A stretch of DNA of 54,887 nt from Sphingobacteriales bacterium. GTDB lineage: Bacteria; Bacteroidota; Bacteroidia; Sphingobacteriales; Sphingobacteriaceae. A program made the position numbers and the translations under genes. Shown here one piece after another: positions 9,851 to 18,840 of this stretch. The stretch spans positions 1 to 54,887 of the forward strand of contig JAATFQ010000032.1 of assembly GCA_015655115.1 (NCBI GenBank), written 5' to 3'. The notes beneath the pieces are model-generated. The model had not been told where the DNA came from. It was given only the letters and a program-made list of their open reading frames with translations, and did no database searches. Numbering within the stretch: the first letter of the stretch is position 1; every line of letters begins with the position of its first letter.

Positions 9851-10114
9851 GCTTCGCAGATACACTCATGTCAGTATTTTTTTTCAAATAAAGGACTATG
9901 AGTGACCTGTTCCTAGTTAAATCCCGTGAAGTTGGCGAAATAACTGGTGAATCGCCCATGTAATTTGGTCAGTTTCAATCACTCACCATAATTCTATTAG
10001 TCCCGTCTTTTCCGGGGGACTTATTGCTAATAAATATGAATATTTTTGTTCTTTTTGATTAGCTATAATTGTTTAGCTTTAAGAAAAATATGGGTCAATT
10101 TACCTTATAGGGAA

Positions 10115-10627
10115 ATGATAGAAACCGAGCGACTTATTCTGAAGCCTTTAACGTATGATCACCTCATGAAATACATGCGCTCAGATAATTCTCTTGAGGA
10201 AGACCTTCAGTTAAATGCTACTTCCAGGGCGATTTCTGATGAGCTTAGGGAGGCTCTTGAGTACTCCATAATCCCAAATGTGTCGGATACCAGTAAGAAC
10301 TATCTATTTTCAACTTTATGGACTATCATCCTGAAATCTGAAAATAAAATGGTAGGTGACTTATGCTTCGTTGGGGAACCAAACCCTGCAGGAGAGATTA
10401 CAATAGGGTACGGTTTGTATGAAAGCTTTAGAAAACAAGGCTTTATGGCCGAAGCTGTAAGAGGGATCATCTCCTGGGCATCACAACAGCCTTATGTTAA
10501 ATCTATAATTGCTGAAACTGATATCGACAATGTGGATTCTTCAGCCATTCTGTTGAAGAACAATTTTGTGATAATTGGAGCTGATGACATGATATATAAA
10601 TGGCAGTTGATTATTACCTGCAATTAA
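10115..10627 (+). CDS. GNAT-family N-acetyltransferase (RimJ/RimL-like)
   Basis: This 170-residue protein begins with the very typical METERL-like opening (MIETERLILKPL). The frame is open upstream from about 10046, but the ATG at 10115 gives the family-standard N-terminus. The acetyl-CoA-binding segment is recognisable in the central stretch GEITIGYGLYESFRKQGFM, where RKQGFM corresponds to the usual R-x-x-G-x-G/A loop, followed by the helix AEAVRGIISWA. The end (SSAILLKNNFVIIG) matches the family motif in which a substrate loop precedes the last strand. The substrate is unknown; ribosomal-protein-like or small-molecule acetylation is possible. It stands alone, 65 bp before the oligopeptidase gene. 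Confidence 0.85.
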   Translation: MIETERLILKPLTYDHLMKYMRSDNSLEEDLQLNATSRAISDELREALEYSIIPNVSDTSKNYLFSTLWTIILKSENKMVGDLCFVGEPNPAGEITIGYGLYESFRKQGFMAEAVRGIISWASQQPYVKSIIAETDIDNVDSSAILLKNNFVIIGADDMIYKWQLIITCN

Positions 10628-10691
10628 AAAGTAAATGTATATAATGATTAAATATCTTTACATATAGATATCATTAATCACATTCTTATAA

Positions 10692-12740
10692 ATGAAATAT
10701 CCCGAAAGCAAACAGATAAAAATTGAAGATAATTATTTTGGAACTATAGTAGAAGACCCTTACCGCTGGCTTGAAGATGACCAGTCTGAAGAAACTCAAA
10801 CCTGGGTAGATGCACAAAATGCAGTTACCCAGCAATATTTAGCACAAATTCCTTTTCGGAGCCTCATTCGCGACCGTGTAAAAAAGCTAATGAATTATGA
10901 GAAATATTCCAGGCCTTTTAAAGAAGGAGATTACACTTATTACTACAAGAATACTGGGCTGCAAAACCAAAGTGTACTTTATCGTGAAAAACAAGATGGA
11001 GTGCCAGAACTGTTCCTGGATCCCAATACGTTTTCCGAAGATGGAACTTCTGCATTGGCTGGTATAAGCTTTTCTAAAGACGGTAGCAGGGCAGCTTATA
11101 AGATCTCCATCGGTGGGTCTGACTGGGCTAATGTGATCACAATTGATGTGGAGACAAAAGCACAAATTGATCAGCAGCTTACAGATGTAAAGTTTTCAGG
11201 TATAGCATGGCAAGGAAATGAAGGTTTTTTCTATAGTACGTATGATAAGCCTCTTGCTGGGAGCCAGCTTTCCGGCAAAACTGAACTGCACAAATTATAC
11301 TATCATTTGATAGGTACTCCGCAGTCGGACGACCAGCTTGTTTTTGGTGGCGCGCTCAATCCAAGAAGGTACATTGGTGCCGGTTTAACCGAAGATGAAA
11401 GGTATTTGGTGATCAGTGCTGCAACTTCTACCTCAGGCAACGAATTATACCTGAAGGATCTTTCAAAAAAGGATGCAGATATTATTACTGTCGTAAATAA
11501 TTTTGAACAGAATCATTCGGTATTTTATAACCAGGGTTCGAAGCTGTATATCAATACTGATTTAAATGCGCCTAATGGTTGTGTGGTAACTGTTGATGCT
11601 GCCAGTCCTGCACCTGAAAACTGGCAGGTACTGATCCCTGAAACGCAAAATGTACTGACGCCCTCGACCGGGGGAGGGAAGTTATTTGCTAATTATATCA
11701 AAGACGCAGCCTCGATCGTAATTTGTTATAACCCGGACGGAATAAAGGAAGCTGAAATTGCTTTGCCGGGCTTGGGAACAGCCAATGGTTTTGACGGAAA
11801 GCGTGAGGAGAAGGAGCTGTATTATACTTTTACGTCCTATGTGTATCCCGCAACGGTCTTTAAATATACTATTGAAACTGGTATCTCAGCTCTCTACCGG
11901 AAATCGAATGTGGATTTTGATCCTTCTGCATATGAGTCTACCAGGGTTTTCTATACTTCAAAAGACGGAACAGAAGTTCCGATGATTATTACTCATCAAA
12001 AAGGCTTGCCGCGCGATGGTAAAAATCCTGCCATTGTTTATGGTTACGGTGGCTTTAATGTTAGTTTAACCCCTTCATTCAGCACTTCAGTAATTGCATT
12101 CCTAGAACAGGGTGGTATTTATGCGGTACCGAATTTGCGCGGAGGCGGCGAATATGGTGAAAAATGGCACCATGCGGGAACGAAGCTGCAGAAGCAAAAT
12201 GTGTTTGATGATTTCATTGCCGCTGCAACCTACCTCATTTCTGAAGGATATACCTCTAAAAGCTATCTTGCTGCTATGGGTGGCTCAAATGGAGGGCTGC
12301 TTGTAGGCGCTACTATGGCTCAGCGCCCAGATCTGTTTAAAGTCGCTTTTCCGGCTGTGGGCGTAATGGATATGCTGCGGTATCATCAGTTTACAGCAGG
12401 AGCGGGCTGGAGTTTTGATTATGGTACTGCCGGGGACTCTAAAGAGATGTTCGATTATTTGTTTGCTTATTCTCCTGTTCATGCCTTAAAAGCTGGCGTT
12501 AGTTACCCTGCAACGTTAATTACAACAGCAGATCACGACGACAGGGTGGTTCCTGCACATTCTTTTAAGTTTGCTGCCAGGCTTCAGAAACTGCATGCTG
12601 GCGAAGCACCGGTGTTGATCAGGATTGAAAAAAATGCAGGACATGGTGCTGGTAAGCCTACCGATATGGCAATTCAGGAAATTGCTGACAAATGGGCTTT
12701 TCTGTTCTACAATATGGGACTCGAATATAAACCGGTATAA
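10692..12740 (+). CDS. prolyl oligopeptidase (S9A serine peptidase)
   Basis: This 682-residue enzyme cleaves short peptides after proline. The N-terminus (KYPESKQIKIEDNYFGTIVEDPYRWLEDD) is diagnostic for the family. The middle part (about 70-400) is the seven-bladed propeller that excludes large substrates. The C-terminal alpha/beta-hydrolase domain carries Ser532 in GGSNGG, Asp616 in DHDDRVVP and His651 in AGHGAGKP, a complete catalytic triad. No signal peptide is seen, so it is expected in the cytoplasm, unlike many periplasmic Bacteroidota relatives. A strong terminator follows at 12821. It may finish the degradation of peptides brought in by the upstream uptake unit; that link is inferred. 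Confidence 0.95.
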   Translation: MKYPESKQIKIEDNYFGTIVEDPYRWLEDDQSEETQTWVDAQNAVTQQYLAQIPFRSLIRDRVKKLMNYEKYSRPFKEGDYTYYYKNTGLQNQSVLYREKQDGVPELFLDPNTFSEDGTSALAGISFSKDGSRAAYKISIGGSDWANVITIDVETKAQIDQQLTDVKFSGIAWQGNEGFFYSTYDKPLAGSQLSGKTELHKLYYHLIGTPQSDDQLVFGGALNPRRYIGAGLTEDERYLVISAATSTSGNELYLKDLSKKDADIITVVNNFEQNHSVFYNQGSKLYINTDLNAPNGCVVTVDAASPAPENWQVLIPETQNVLTPSTGGGKLFANYIKDAASIVICYNPDGIKEAEIALPGLGTANGFDGKREEKELYYTFTSYVYPATVFKYTIETGISALYRKSNVDFDPSAYESTRVFYTSKDGTEVPMIITHQKGLPRDGKNPAIVYGYGGFNVSLTPSFSTSVIAFLEQGGIYAVPNLRGGGEYGEKWHHAGTKLQKQNVFDDFIAAATYLISEGYTSKSYLAAMGGSNGGLLVGATMAQRPDLFKVAFPAVGVMDMLRYHQFTAGAGWSFDYGTAGDSKEMFDYLFAYSPVHALKAGVSYPATLITTADHDDRVVPAHSFKFAARLQKLHAGEAPVLIRIEKNAGHGAGKPTDMAIQEIADKWAFLFYNMGLEYKPV

Positions 12741-12820
12741 TTATTTAAAATAAATTTAATGCTTGCACAATATTCTCTTTATATAAGCGTCTACATGTCT
12801 GAGAGCGTTAATTTAGATAA

Positions 12821-12859
12821 AGCGGGAAAGGTCGGATTGATCTTTCCTGCTTTTTTTTT
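12821..12859 (+). terminator. intrinsic terminator after the prolyl oligopeptidase gene
   Basis: A 13-bp stem (12821-12833 with 12839-12851, including two or three G-T pairs) has a 5-nt loop and runs directly into nine T residues. It ends plus-strand transcription 80 bp after the oligopeptidase stop codon. Confidence 0.9.
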
Positions 12860-12981
12860 GATTTATTTGTGCAGATGTACAATGTCTGGCTGATGATCAT
12901 CTAAAGATACGTTTGTAAATGGTTTCCGGAAGTACTCTTTTGTAATAAGAAGTGCTCTTTAGTAATAAATGGTACTGGATA

Positions 12982-13794
12982 TTATACAGCCTGCTGATAA
13001 TTTAAGCTATGCTGAAATAATAGTGTGTCTAACTGCATCCCTGTAGCAGGTACAACTCCGGCTATGCTCACTACCTTGCCAATCACAATAATTGCCGGAT
13101 GATCTAGTCCTGATTTTAAAGCGTTTAGCTGCAGGTCTTTAACCTCGCAGATCACCTTGCGTTGCTGCGGCATTGAAGCGTGCTGGATAATTGCTGCCGG
13201 TGTTGAGCCTATACCTGCTTCAGTGTATGTTTTTACAATTTCATGCAGCCTTCTCATACCCATATAAATAACTACTGTTGCTTTACTTTTCATTGCCAGC
13301 TGTAAGTCTGCAGATAGTGAACCGTCTTTTTTGGTCCCTGTAATTGCCCATATGCTTTCACTGACCCCACGATGGGTGAGTGGAATATCACTAAACCCAA
13401 TAGCCTGCATACTACTTATATCAGGGATATATTGGGTCTCGATTCCATGCATCCTCGCATATATAACTTCCTCAAAGCCTCTGCCGAAAATAAAAGGATC
13501 CCCTCCCTTTAAGCGTACTACGTTTCCCTTACTGAAAGCATAATATTTAATCAACTCATGAATCTGCTCCTGAGATACTGAATCTCCATATGGCTTTTTT
13601 CCCACAAAAATATGTTCACATGAAGAAGCTGCGATGCTGAGCAATTCTTTATTAGCCAGATTATCATATAAAATTACATCTGCTTTCTGTAAAGCTTTGT
13701 ATCCTTTGATAGTTAATAACTCTGGGTCGCCAGGACCGGCACCTAAAACGCATAGTGATGGGATTATTAGTTTTTTGTGAAGCAAATCGGTCAT
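12982..13794 (-). CDS. cobA: uroporphyrinogen-III C-methyltransferase (SUMT)
   Basis: This 270-residue enzyme methylates uroporphyrinogen III at C2 and C7 with SAM to give precorrin-2, the first step toward siroheme. It shows the signature GAGPGDPELLT (residues 18-28), the second motif VRLKGGDPFIFGRG (93-106) and the downstream SAM-binding segment GTKKDG. Its length is that of a single-domain SUMT, without the CysG dehydrogenase/chelatase part. It is transcribed away from nirB across a shared 167-bp AT-rich region. NirB needs siroheme, so the pair is probably co-regulated. The dehydrogenase/ferrochelatase for the last siroheme steps is not in this window. Confidence 0.95.
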   Translation of the reverse strand: MTDLLHKKLIIPSLCVLGAGPGDPELLTIKGYKALQKADVILYDNLANKELLSIAASSCEHIFVGKKPYGDSVSQEQIHELIKYYAFSKGNVVRLKGGDPFIFGRGFEEVIYARMHGIETQYIPDISSMQAIGFSDIPLTHRGVSESIWAITGTKKDGSLSADLQLAMKSKATVVIYMGMRRLHEIVKTYTEAGIGSTPAAIIQHASMPQQRKVICEVKDLQLNALKSGLDHPAIIVIGKVVSIAGVVPATGMQLDTLLFQHSLNYQQAV

Positions 13795-13897
13795 AATTTT
13801 ATGTCTTTTTAGTGATTTGACTAGTAATTTTAATAAATGTATGTTTTTTATGATATATATAATAATATTATTGTGTTTTTATTATATAAAAGATATA

Positions 13898-13936
13898 TTT
13901 GATTGATTTAAATCATATTTATTTGTATTATGTTTG
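13898..13936 (+). promoter_or_regulatory. FNR-type box and Bacteroidota -7 element upstream of nirB
   Basis: The palindrome TTGAT-TTAA-ATCAT at 13903-13916 differs at one position from the FNR consensus TTGATnnnnATCAA. TATGTTTG at 13929-13936 matches the Bacteroidota -7 element TAnnTTTG exactly. The box occupies the place where the -33 TTTG motif would sit (26 bases upstream of the -7 element), which suggests an activator replacing a weak -33 contact. nirB starts at 13962. An FNR-like regulator is encoded at 18148-18840. The role is inferred; the motifs are visible. Confidence 0.6.
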
Positions 13937-13961
13937 TGTAAATCATTAAAAATCACCTGAT

Positions 13962-16472
13962 ATGGAACAAAAAAGAGTAGTTGTTGTGGGGAATGGGATG
14001 ATTGGATATAAGTTTTGTGAAAAATTAGTATCTAAATCGGATGCATTTCTGATTACCGTGTTCGGTGAAGAACCCAGGCGGGCATATGACCGTGTACATT
14101 TAAGTGAGTACTTTAATGGCAAAACTGCTGATGACCTATCGCTTTCGACCGAAAATTGGTATGCCGAAAGAAATATTACCTTATATCTGGATGATGCGGT
14201 AAAAGCGATAGACCGTGATCAGCAAACAGTGCGCTCTGCAAATGGACATGTGCTGAGCTATGATTTTCTGGTAATTGCAACTGGCTCCTCGGCATTTGTG
14301 CCGGATATTCCAGGGATAGATAAGGAGGGTGTGTTTGTATACCGGACAATTGACGACCTGGTACTTATTGAAGAATATGCAAAACGCGCAAGAACAGGTG
14401 CGGTAATGGGTGGAGGTCTGTTAGGTCTTGAAGCTGCAAAGGCACTCATGGATTTAAACCTGAAAGAGACGCATGTGGTGGAATTTGCGCCCCGGTTGAT
14501 GCCGAGGCAAATAGACAACAGAGGCAGTGAAATGCTGCAGTCGAAACTCCATTCCATTGGCTTGAAGATCCATTTAAATATGGGTACCAGTAGTATTGAA
14601 GGTGATAACTGTATTCAGTATATACAGTTTAATGATGGAACAGTACTGGAAACTGATATGCTGGTCATCTCCGCTGGTATCAGGCCCAGAGATGAGCTCG
14701 CTAAACTATGTGGTATTGAAACTGGTTCACGCGGGGGTATCCTGGTTAATGAATTCATGCAAACTAACGATCCTTCTGTTTTTGCTATTGGTGAATGTGC
14801 ACTGTTTGATCATAATATCTATGGCTTAATAGCCCCGGGTTACGAAATGGCAGAAGTAGTGGTGAGCAGGCTTTGTGGTATTGAGAAAACTTTTAAAGGG
14901 TTTGATATGAGTACCAAACTGAAGTTGATAGGTGTGGATGTAGCTAGTTTTGGCGACCCGTTTACAACGGAGCCCGACTCGCGGACAATTGTTTTTGAAG
15001 ATACACATAAAGGCATTTATAAAAGAATAAATATCAGTACTGATGGTAAATATCTGCTTGGCGGTATCCTTATCGGAGATGCAGAAGGGTATAATATGCT
15101 GCTGCAAACAGTTAATAATAAAATTTTGCTGCCGCCAAATCCTGAAGATATGATTATAGGTGCCCGGGGAAATAATCCTCAGGAGCAACAGGCAGGTGTA
15201 GCTGGTCTGCCCGATGAAGCATTGATATGTAGCTGCGAAGGCATTACCAAAGGAGGGATTTGTTCTGCTGTGGCTGATCATGGCTGTGAAACCGTAGATG
15301 CGATAAAAAAATATACCAAAGCTGGTACAGGTTGTGGCGGTTGTGTGCCGATGATCAAAGATCTGATGGTACATGCCATGAAAATGAAAGGTAAATATTT
15401 ACGCAATGTGGTATGTGAACACTTTGAGCTTAGCCGTCAGGAGTTGTACGATCTGATTAAAATCCATCAGCTCAAAAGTTACGATGAAGTGCTCGATGGT
15501 CTGGGTAAGGGCGATGGCTGCGAGGTATGTAAGCCGTTGGTTGCCTCTCTGCTTGCCAGTATATGGAATGACATGATCTTAAGGAAAGGAAACGCTGCTG
15601 CTCAGGATAGTAATGACAGGTTTCTGGCTAATATCCAGAAAGGAGGTTCTTATTCTGTTGTTCCCCGTATCCCCGGAGGAGAAATTACGCCCGATAAACT
15701 CATTGTTATTGGCGAAGTGGCGAAGGAATATAATCTGTATACTAAAATTACAGGTGGACAGCGTATCGATATGTTTGGGGCACACTTAAGTGATCTTCCT
15801 TTTATCTGGGAGAAGCTGATAGCGGCAGGTTTTGAAAGCGGACATGCTTATGGCAAAGGTCTGCGTACAGTGAAAAGCTGCGTTGGAAGTACCTGGTGTC
15901 GCTTCGGACTACATGATAGTGTAAGTTTTGCCATCAGGATTGAAGAGCGTTACCGCGGACTCCGGGCGCCGCATAAATTTAAATCTGGTGTTAGTGGATG
16001 TATCCGTGAATGTGCAGAGGCACAAAGTAAAGATTTTGGGATTATAGCTACAGAAAGAGGCTGGAATTTATATGTCTGCGGAAATGGCGGCGGCAAGCCG
16101 CAGCATGGACTACTACTGGCAACTGATATCGACAGTGATACCTGTATCCGGTATATTGACAGGTTTTTAATGTTTTATATCCATACCGCAGATCCGCTGA
16201 CACGTACAGCCACCTGGTTAAATAAGATGGAAGGCGGAATAGACTACCTGCGTAACGTTATCCTGAACGACAGCCTTCAGTTGGCCGCCGTTTGGGAAGC
16301 TGAAATGGAAGTATTCGTGAAATCTTATGAATGTGAATGGAAAGCCGCAGTAGAAGATCCTTCGGTCAGAAAAAGATTTAACCATTTTGTGAATTCGCCG
16401 ATGGAAAAAGATTCCAGCGTGAAATTTGAAGAAATGAGAGGACAGAAAAAAGCGGCAGATTGGTCGGTATAA
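13962..16472 (+). CDS. nirB: NADH-dependent nitrite reductase, large subunit
   Basis: This 836-residue cytoplasmic enzyme reduces nitrite to ammonium with NADH. In order it has an FAD/NAD-binding Rossmann half (VVVVGNGMIG at about 6-15; the second nucleotide site around GAVMGGGLLGLEAA), a BFD-like [2Fe-2S] region (about 421-470, with CSC and later CGGC), and a second BFD-like repeat (about 481-540, with CEVC). The siroheme/[4Fe-4S] sulfite-reductase-like domain follows, with ligands Cys640, Cys646, Cys680 and Cys684 (CVGSTWC and CIREC). All cluster ligands are present, so it should be active. It is the first gene of nirB-nirD-FNT channel-17685 ORF, and siroheme synthesis is encoded divergently. 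Confidence 0.96.
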   Translation: MEQKRVVVVGNGMIGYKFCEKLVSKSDAFLITVFGEEPRRAYDRVHLSEYFNGKTADDLSLSTENWYAERNITLYLDDAVKAIDRDQQTVRSANGHVLSYDFLVIATGSSAFVPDIPGIDKEGVFVYRTIDDLVLIEEYAKRARTGAVMGGGLLGLEAAKALMDLNLKETHVVEFAPRLMPRQIDNRGSEMLQSKLHSIGLKIHLNMGTSSIEGDNCIQYIQFNDGTVLETDMLVISAGIRPRDELAKLCGIETGSRGGILVNEFMQTNDPSVFAIGECALFDHNIYGLIAPGYEMAEVVVSRLCGIEKTFKGFDMSTKLKLIGVDVASFGDPFTTEPDSRTIVFEDTHKGIYKRINISTDGKYLLGGILIGDAEGYNMLLQTVNNKILLPPNPEDMIIGARGNNPQEQQAGVAGLPDEALICSCEGITKGGICSAVADHGCETVDAIKKYTKAGTGCGGCVPMIKDLMVHAMKMKGKYLRNVVCEHFELSRQELYDLIKIHQLKSYDEVLDGLGKGDGCEVCKPLVASLLASIWNDMILRKGNAAAQDSNDRFLANIQKGGSYSVVPRIPGGEITPDKLIVIGEVAKEYNLYTKITGGQRIDMFGAHLSDLPFIWEKLIAAGFESGHAYGKGLRTVKSCVGSTWCRFGLHDSVSFAIRIEERYRGLRAPHKFKSGVSGCIRECAEAQSKDFGIIATERGWNLYVCGNGGGKPQHGLLLATDIDSDTCIRYIDRFLMFYIHTADPLTRTATWLNKMEGGIDYLRNVILNDSLQLAAVWEAEMEVFVKSYECEWKAAVEDPSVRKRFNHFVNSPMEKDSSVKFEEMRGQKKAADWSV

Positions 16473-16497
16473 TAATTTAAACACCTATATAGAAATT

Positions 16498-16845
16498 ATG
16501 GAAATGACGAAACAGGTAGCCTGGTTTGCCGCATGCCGGGTAGAAGATGCCGTAGAAAATGGTGGTGTCTGTGTTAAATATCACGACCAGCAAGTTGCGC
16601 TGTTTTATTTCACCAGACGTGATGAATGGTATGCCACACAGAATGAATGTCCTCATAAAAAACAAATGGCCCTGAGTCGCGGGCTGCTAGGAGCTGTAGA
16701 AGACCAGCCTAAAATTGCTTGTCCTTTCCATAAAAAAACGTTTTCCTTAAAAACAGGGGAGTGTTTAAATGGCGATGAATGTGCCATAACAACTTACCCG
16801 GTAAGGGTTGAAAATGGCATGGTATATATTGGATTTAACCTTTAA
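16498..16845 (+). CDS. nirD: nitrite reductase small subunit, Rieske-like
   Basis: This 115-residue partner of NirB starts 25 bp after nirB. It has the Rieske-type fold and length of NirD. It also keeps a full set of Rieske [2Fe-2S] ligand positions, Cys51-x-His53 and Cys75-x2-His78 (CPH and CPFH). These are absent in the classical enterobacterial NirD, to my knowledge, so this subunit may carry a cluster. A general Rieske ferredoxin is an alternative, but the position between nirB and the nitrite channel gene supports NirD. Confidence 0.9.
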   Translation: MEMTKQVAWFAACRVEDAVENGGVCVKYHDQQVALFYFTRRDEWYATQNECPHKKQMALSRGLLGAVEDQPKIACPFHKKTFSLKTGECLNGDECAITTYPVRVENGMVYIGFNL

Positions 16846-16857
16846 TATAAATAGAAT

Positions 16858-17673
16858 ATGGATTACGTATCACCTAAAGAAGTTGCTGGCACGATGATGA
16901 GTGTAGCGGTCGCAAAGGCAACACTAAGTGTAAAAGACCTGCTTATTCGTAGCTGTCTCTCCGGGGCCCTGCTGGGCATTGCTGTCACACTCGCTTATTT
17001 CGCCACCTCACAGACGCATCTTAGTCTGGCGGGAGCTTTTGTTTTTCCTGTAGGATTTGTTATTATCATAATCCTGGGTCTGGAATTGGTCACGGGGAGT
17101 TTCTCATTGGTACCTCTTGCCTGGTTCGAAAAGAAGATTTCGGGTGCCACTATGGTTAAAAACCTTTTTTGGGTATTTACAGGCAATTTAATTGGGAGTG
17201 TATTTTTTGCATTGCTTTACTGGGCGGCAGCATCAGAAACAGGGACTATTGTTAAGCTGGGCGTCGTGGAGCAAATGCTGGTTACCGTTGCTGAAAAGAA
17301 GACTATAGGTTATGCACAGCATGGCTTTGCGGGTATCTTTGCTGCGTTTGTGAAAGCTATTCTATGCAACTGGATGGTTTGCATGGGGGTTGTGCTTTCT
17401 ATGACTTCCAGGTCTACATCTGGAAAAATCCTTGCTGCGGGGATTCCTATCTTTATCTTTTTTGCGCTTGGCTATGAGCATGCTGTAGTTAATATGTTTG
17501 TTATCCCTGCGGGAATTATGTTCGGCGCGAGGGTAACCATCACAGATTGGTGGCTCTACAATCAACTGATAGTAACCGCGGGAAATATTATAGGAGGGCT
17601 TCTTTTTACGGGAATGGCGATCTACTATACGTACGGTAAGTCCGAACACTCTTTGCCTTCATCAGCAATATAA
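16858..17673 (+). CDS. formate/nitrite transporter (FNT) family channel, NirC-like
   Basis: This 271-residue inner-membrane protein has about six hydrophobic helices. Family features include the N-terminal amphipathic start (DYVSPKEVAGTMMSVAVAKA), GLELVTGSFSL in the second/third helix region and the pore-helix stretch AILCNWMVCMGV, with GYEHAVVNMF near the fifth helix. The latter contains the His and Asn typical of FNT pores. It starts 12 bp after nirD, so nitrite is the most likely substrate. FNT members also carry formate or hydrosulfide, but the operon argues for nitrite entry or efflux. Confidence 0.93.
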   Translation: MDYVSPKEVAGTMMSVAVAKATLSVKDLLIRSCLSGALLGIAVTLAYFATSQTHLSLAGAFVFPVGFVIIIILGLELVTGSFSLVPLAWFEKKISGATMVKNLFWVFTGNLIGSVFFALLYWAAASETGTIVKLGVVEQMLVTVAEKKTIGYAQHGFAGIFAAFVKAILCNWMVCMGVVLSMTSRSTSGKILAAGIPIFIFFALGYEHAVVNMFVIPAGIMFGARVTITDWWLYNQLIVTAGNIIGGLLFTGMAIYYTYGKSEHSLPSSAI

Positions 17674-17684
17674 GATAATAACAT

Positions 17685-18092
17685 ATGATAATTAACGACT
17701 TAAAAGCTGCCTTTATCGGCGGACTGACTCTCTTTGTGCTTACTACTGAGGTAGAGGCGCAGGTAAAACAAACTAAAGCGACGCTGTATGAGGGCATTGT
17801 TGTTGCGGGATATGCCGACCGTGGTGCATACCTTAATTTCGCCGGTCCCGCGCTGAAGTATTCTCAAAAACCTTTTGTTCTCATGCTGGGGCTGCTCCCC
17901 AGTTTGAAAATAAAAGAAGACAAGGTCGCCAATAATGGTACTAAGAATGCCATTATTACACCTACACTTGGCTGTGGGCTAACAGCAGTATACAGGCACC
18001 TGGCATTTCAGCTTCCTTGTTATTACAGCAGTAAAACGAGTACTGCAAATGGCAAATGGAAATTAGGATTCGGTGCAGGTTATAAATTCTAG
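17685..18092 (+). CDS. small exported protein of the nitrite operon, function unknown
   Basis: This 135-residue protein starts 11 bp after the FNT gene and is the last gene before a terminator-like hairpin. The N-terminus looks like a signal peptide ending near VEAQ (about residue 25). The rest has alternating hydrophobic strands and ends in GFGAGYKF, a terminal-aromatic pattern common in small outer-membrane beta-barrels. I do not recognise the family. The nir context suggests a role at the outer membrane in nitrate or nitrite use, perhaps a porin-like protein, but this is only inferred. Confidence 0.75.
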   Translation: MIINDLKAAFIGGLTLFVLTTEVEAQVKQTKATLYEGIVVAGYADRGAYLNFAGPALKYSQKPFVLMLGLLPSLKIKEDKVANNGTKNAIITPTLGCGLTAVYRHLAFQLPCYYSSKTSTANGKWKLGFGAGYKF

Positions 18093-18100
18093 AGTGAAAT

Positions 18101-18148
18101 TGCAGGTTCACAGATGAGTAGATTTACTGATTGTGATCCTGCAGTTTT
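18101..18148. terminator. hairpin between the nitrite operon and the FNR-like gene
   Basis: The arms 18101-18112 and 18132-18143 pair with one mismatch (tgcaggttcaca with tgtgatcctgca). A short T-run follows in the plus direction. It probably ends the nir operon; the minus-direction T-run is poor. Confidence 0.6.
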
Positions 18149-18840
18149 TATGCAAGCTGCTCGGTAAGCGCTTGCAGTAGCAGGCGGTTCTTAATTCCAA
18201 AAAGCTTGCCCTGCACGGAAATCAGGTCTTCCCTGATCAGTTCATTAATGGTACGGAATACCGTTTCGTATGTTGTGCCGGTAAAAGACGCATAGTCCTG
18301 CCTGCTCAGCTCAATATTTATATTCCCGTCATCATTAAGGCCGAATTGCTCTTCTAGTTGGATAAATGCCCTTGCAAGCCGGCCTTTTACCGGCATTAAT
18401 GCCAGGTTGCGCATTCTTCTTTCTGATTCCTGTAGTTCATCTGCATAAAACATCATGAGCTCAAAAGTAAGTGCCGGGTTTACTTTTAATGTAGACAGGA
18501 AAAAGTCGAGCTCAATAAAACATACTGTAGTTGTTTCCAGTGCTGTGGCCGATACGGGAAACCCTGTGCTGTTGCTGCTTAATCCCCGATGGCCAACTAT
18601 GGCACCGTCGCTGGCAAATCGTACTATAAGTTCTTTAGCGCCCCAGGTTTTATGTACTTTTACCTTTCCACTGTAGATAAAATAAATTCCTGTTAGTGGA
18701 TCTCCTTCTTTAATAAATGTTTCTCCTTTCTTGATCAGGAAGTTTTTCCGGTAACTATCAATAGGCATTTTCCATTCTTTTAGCACCAATCTGCACATAA
18801 AACAGCTTTGGAGATCGCACTGGCTAGATTTCTTCTTCAT
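18148..18840 (-). CDS. Crp/FNR-family regulator with N-terminal cysteine cluster
   Basis: This 230-residue protein has a cyclic-nucleotide-binding-like domain (about 30-145), a dimerisation helix and a C-terminal winged HTH (about 150-220). The N-terminus carries Cys8-x4-Cys13-x2-Cys16, and Cys107 lies in the beta-barrel. Four such cysteines are the pattern of oxygen-sensing [4Fe-4S] FNR proteins, though the spacing differs from E. coli FNR. In the recognition helix (TTYETVFRTINEL) the Glu and Arg that contact TTGA half-sites in FNR are kept, while the usual Ser is Phe. It converges on the nir operon, whose promoter has an FNR-like box, so it is the prime candidate regulator of nitrite reduction. 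Confidence 0.9.
   Translation of the reverse strand: MKKKSSQCDLQSCFMCRLVLKEWKMPIDSYRKNFLIKKGETFIKEGDPLTGIYFIYSGKVKVHKTWGAKELIVRFASDGAIVGHRGLSSNSTGFPVSATALETTTVCFIELDFFLSTLKVNPALTFELMMFYADELQESERRMRNLALMPVKGRLARAFIQLEEQFGLNDDGNINIELSRQDYASFTGTTYETVFRTINELIREDLISVQGKLFGIKNRLLLQALTEQLA

Noticed and set aside
9726..9959. Minus-strand ORF of 77 codons overlapping the receiver remnant
   Set aside because: Its translation is in a different frame from the recognisable receiver sequence and has no protein-like features; it is a shadow frame.
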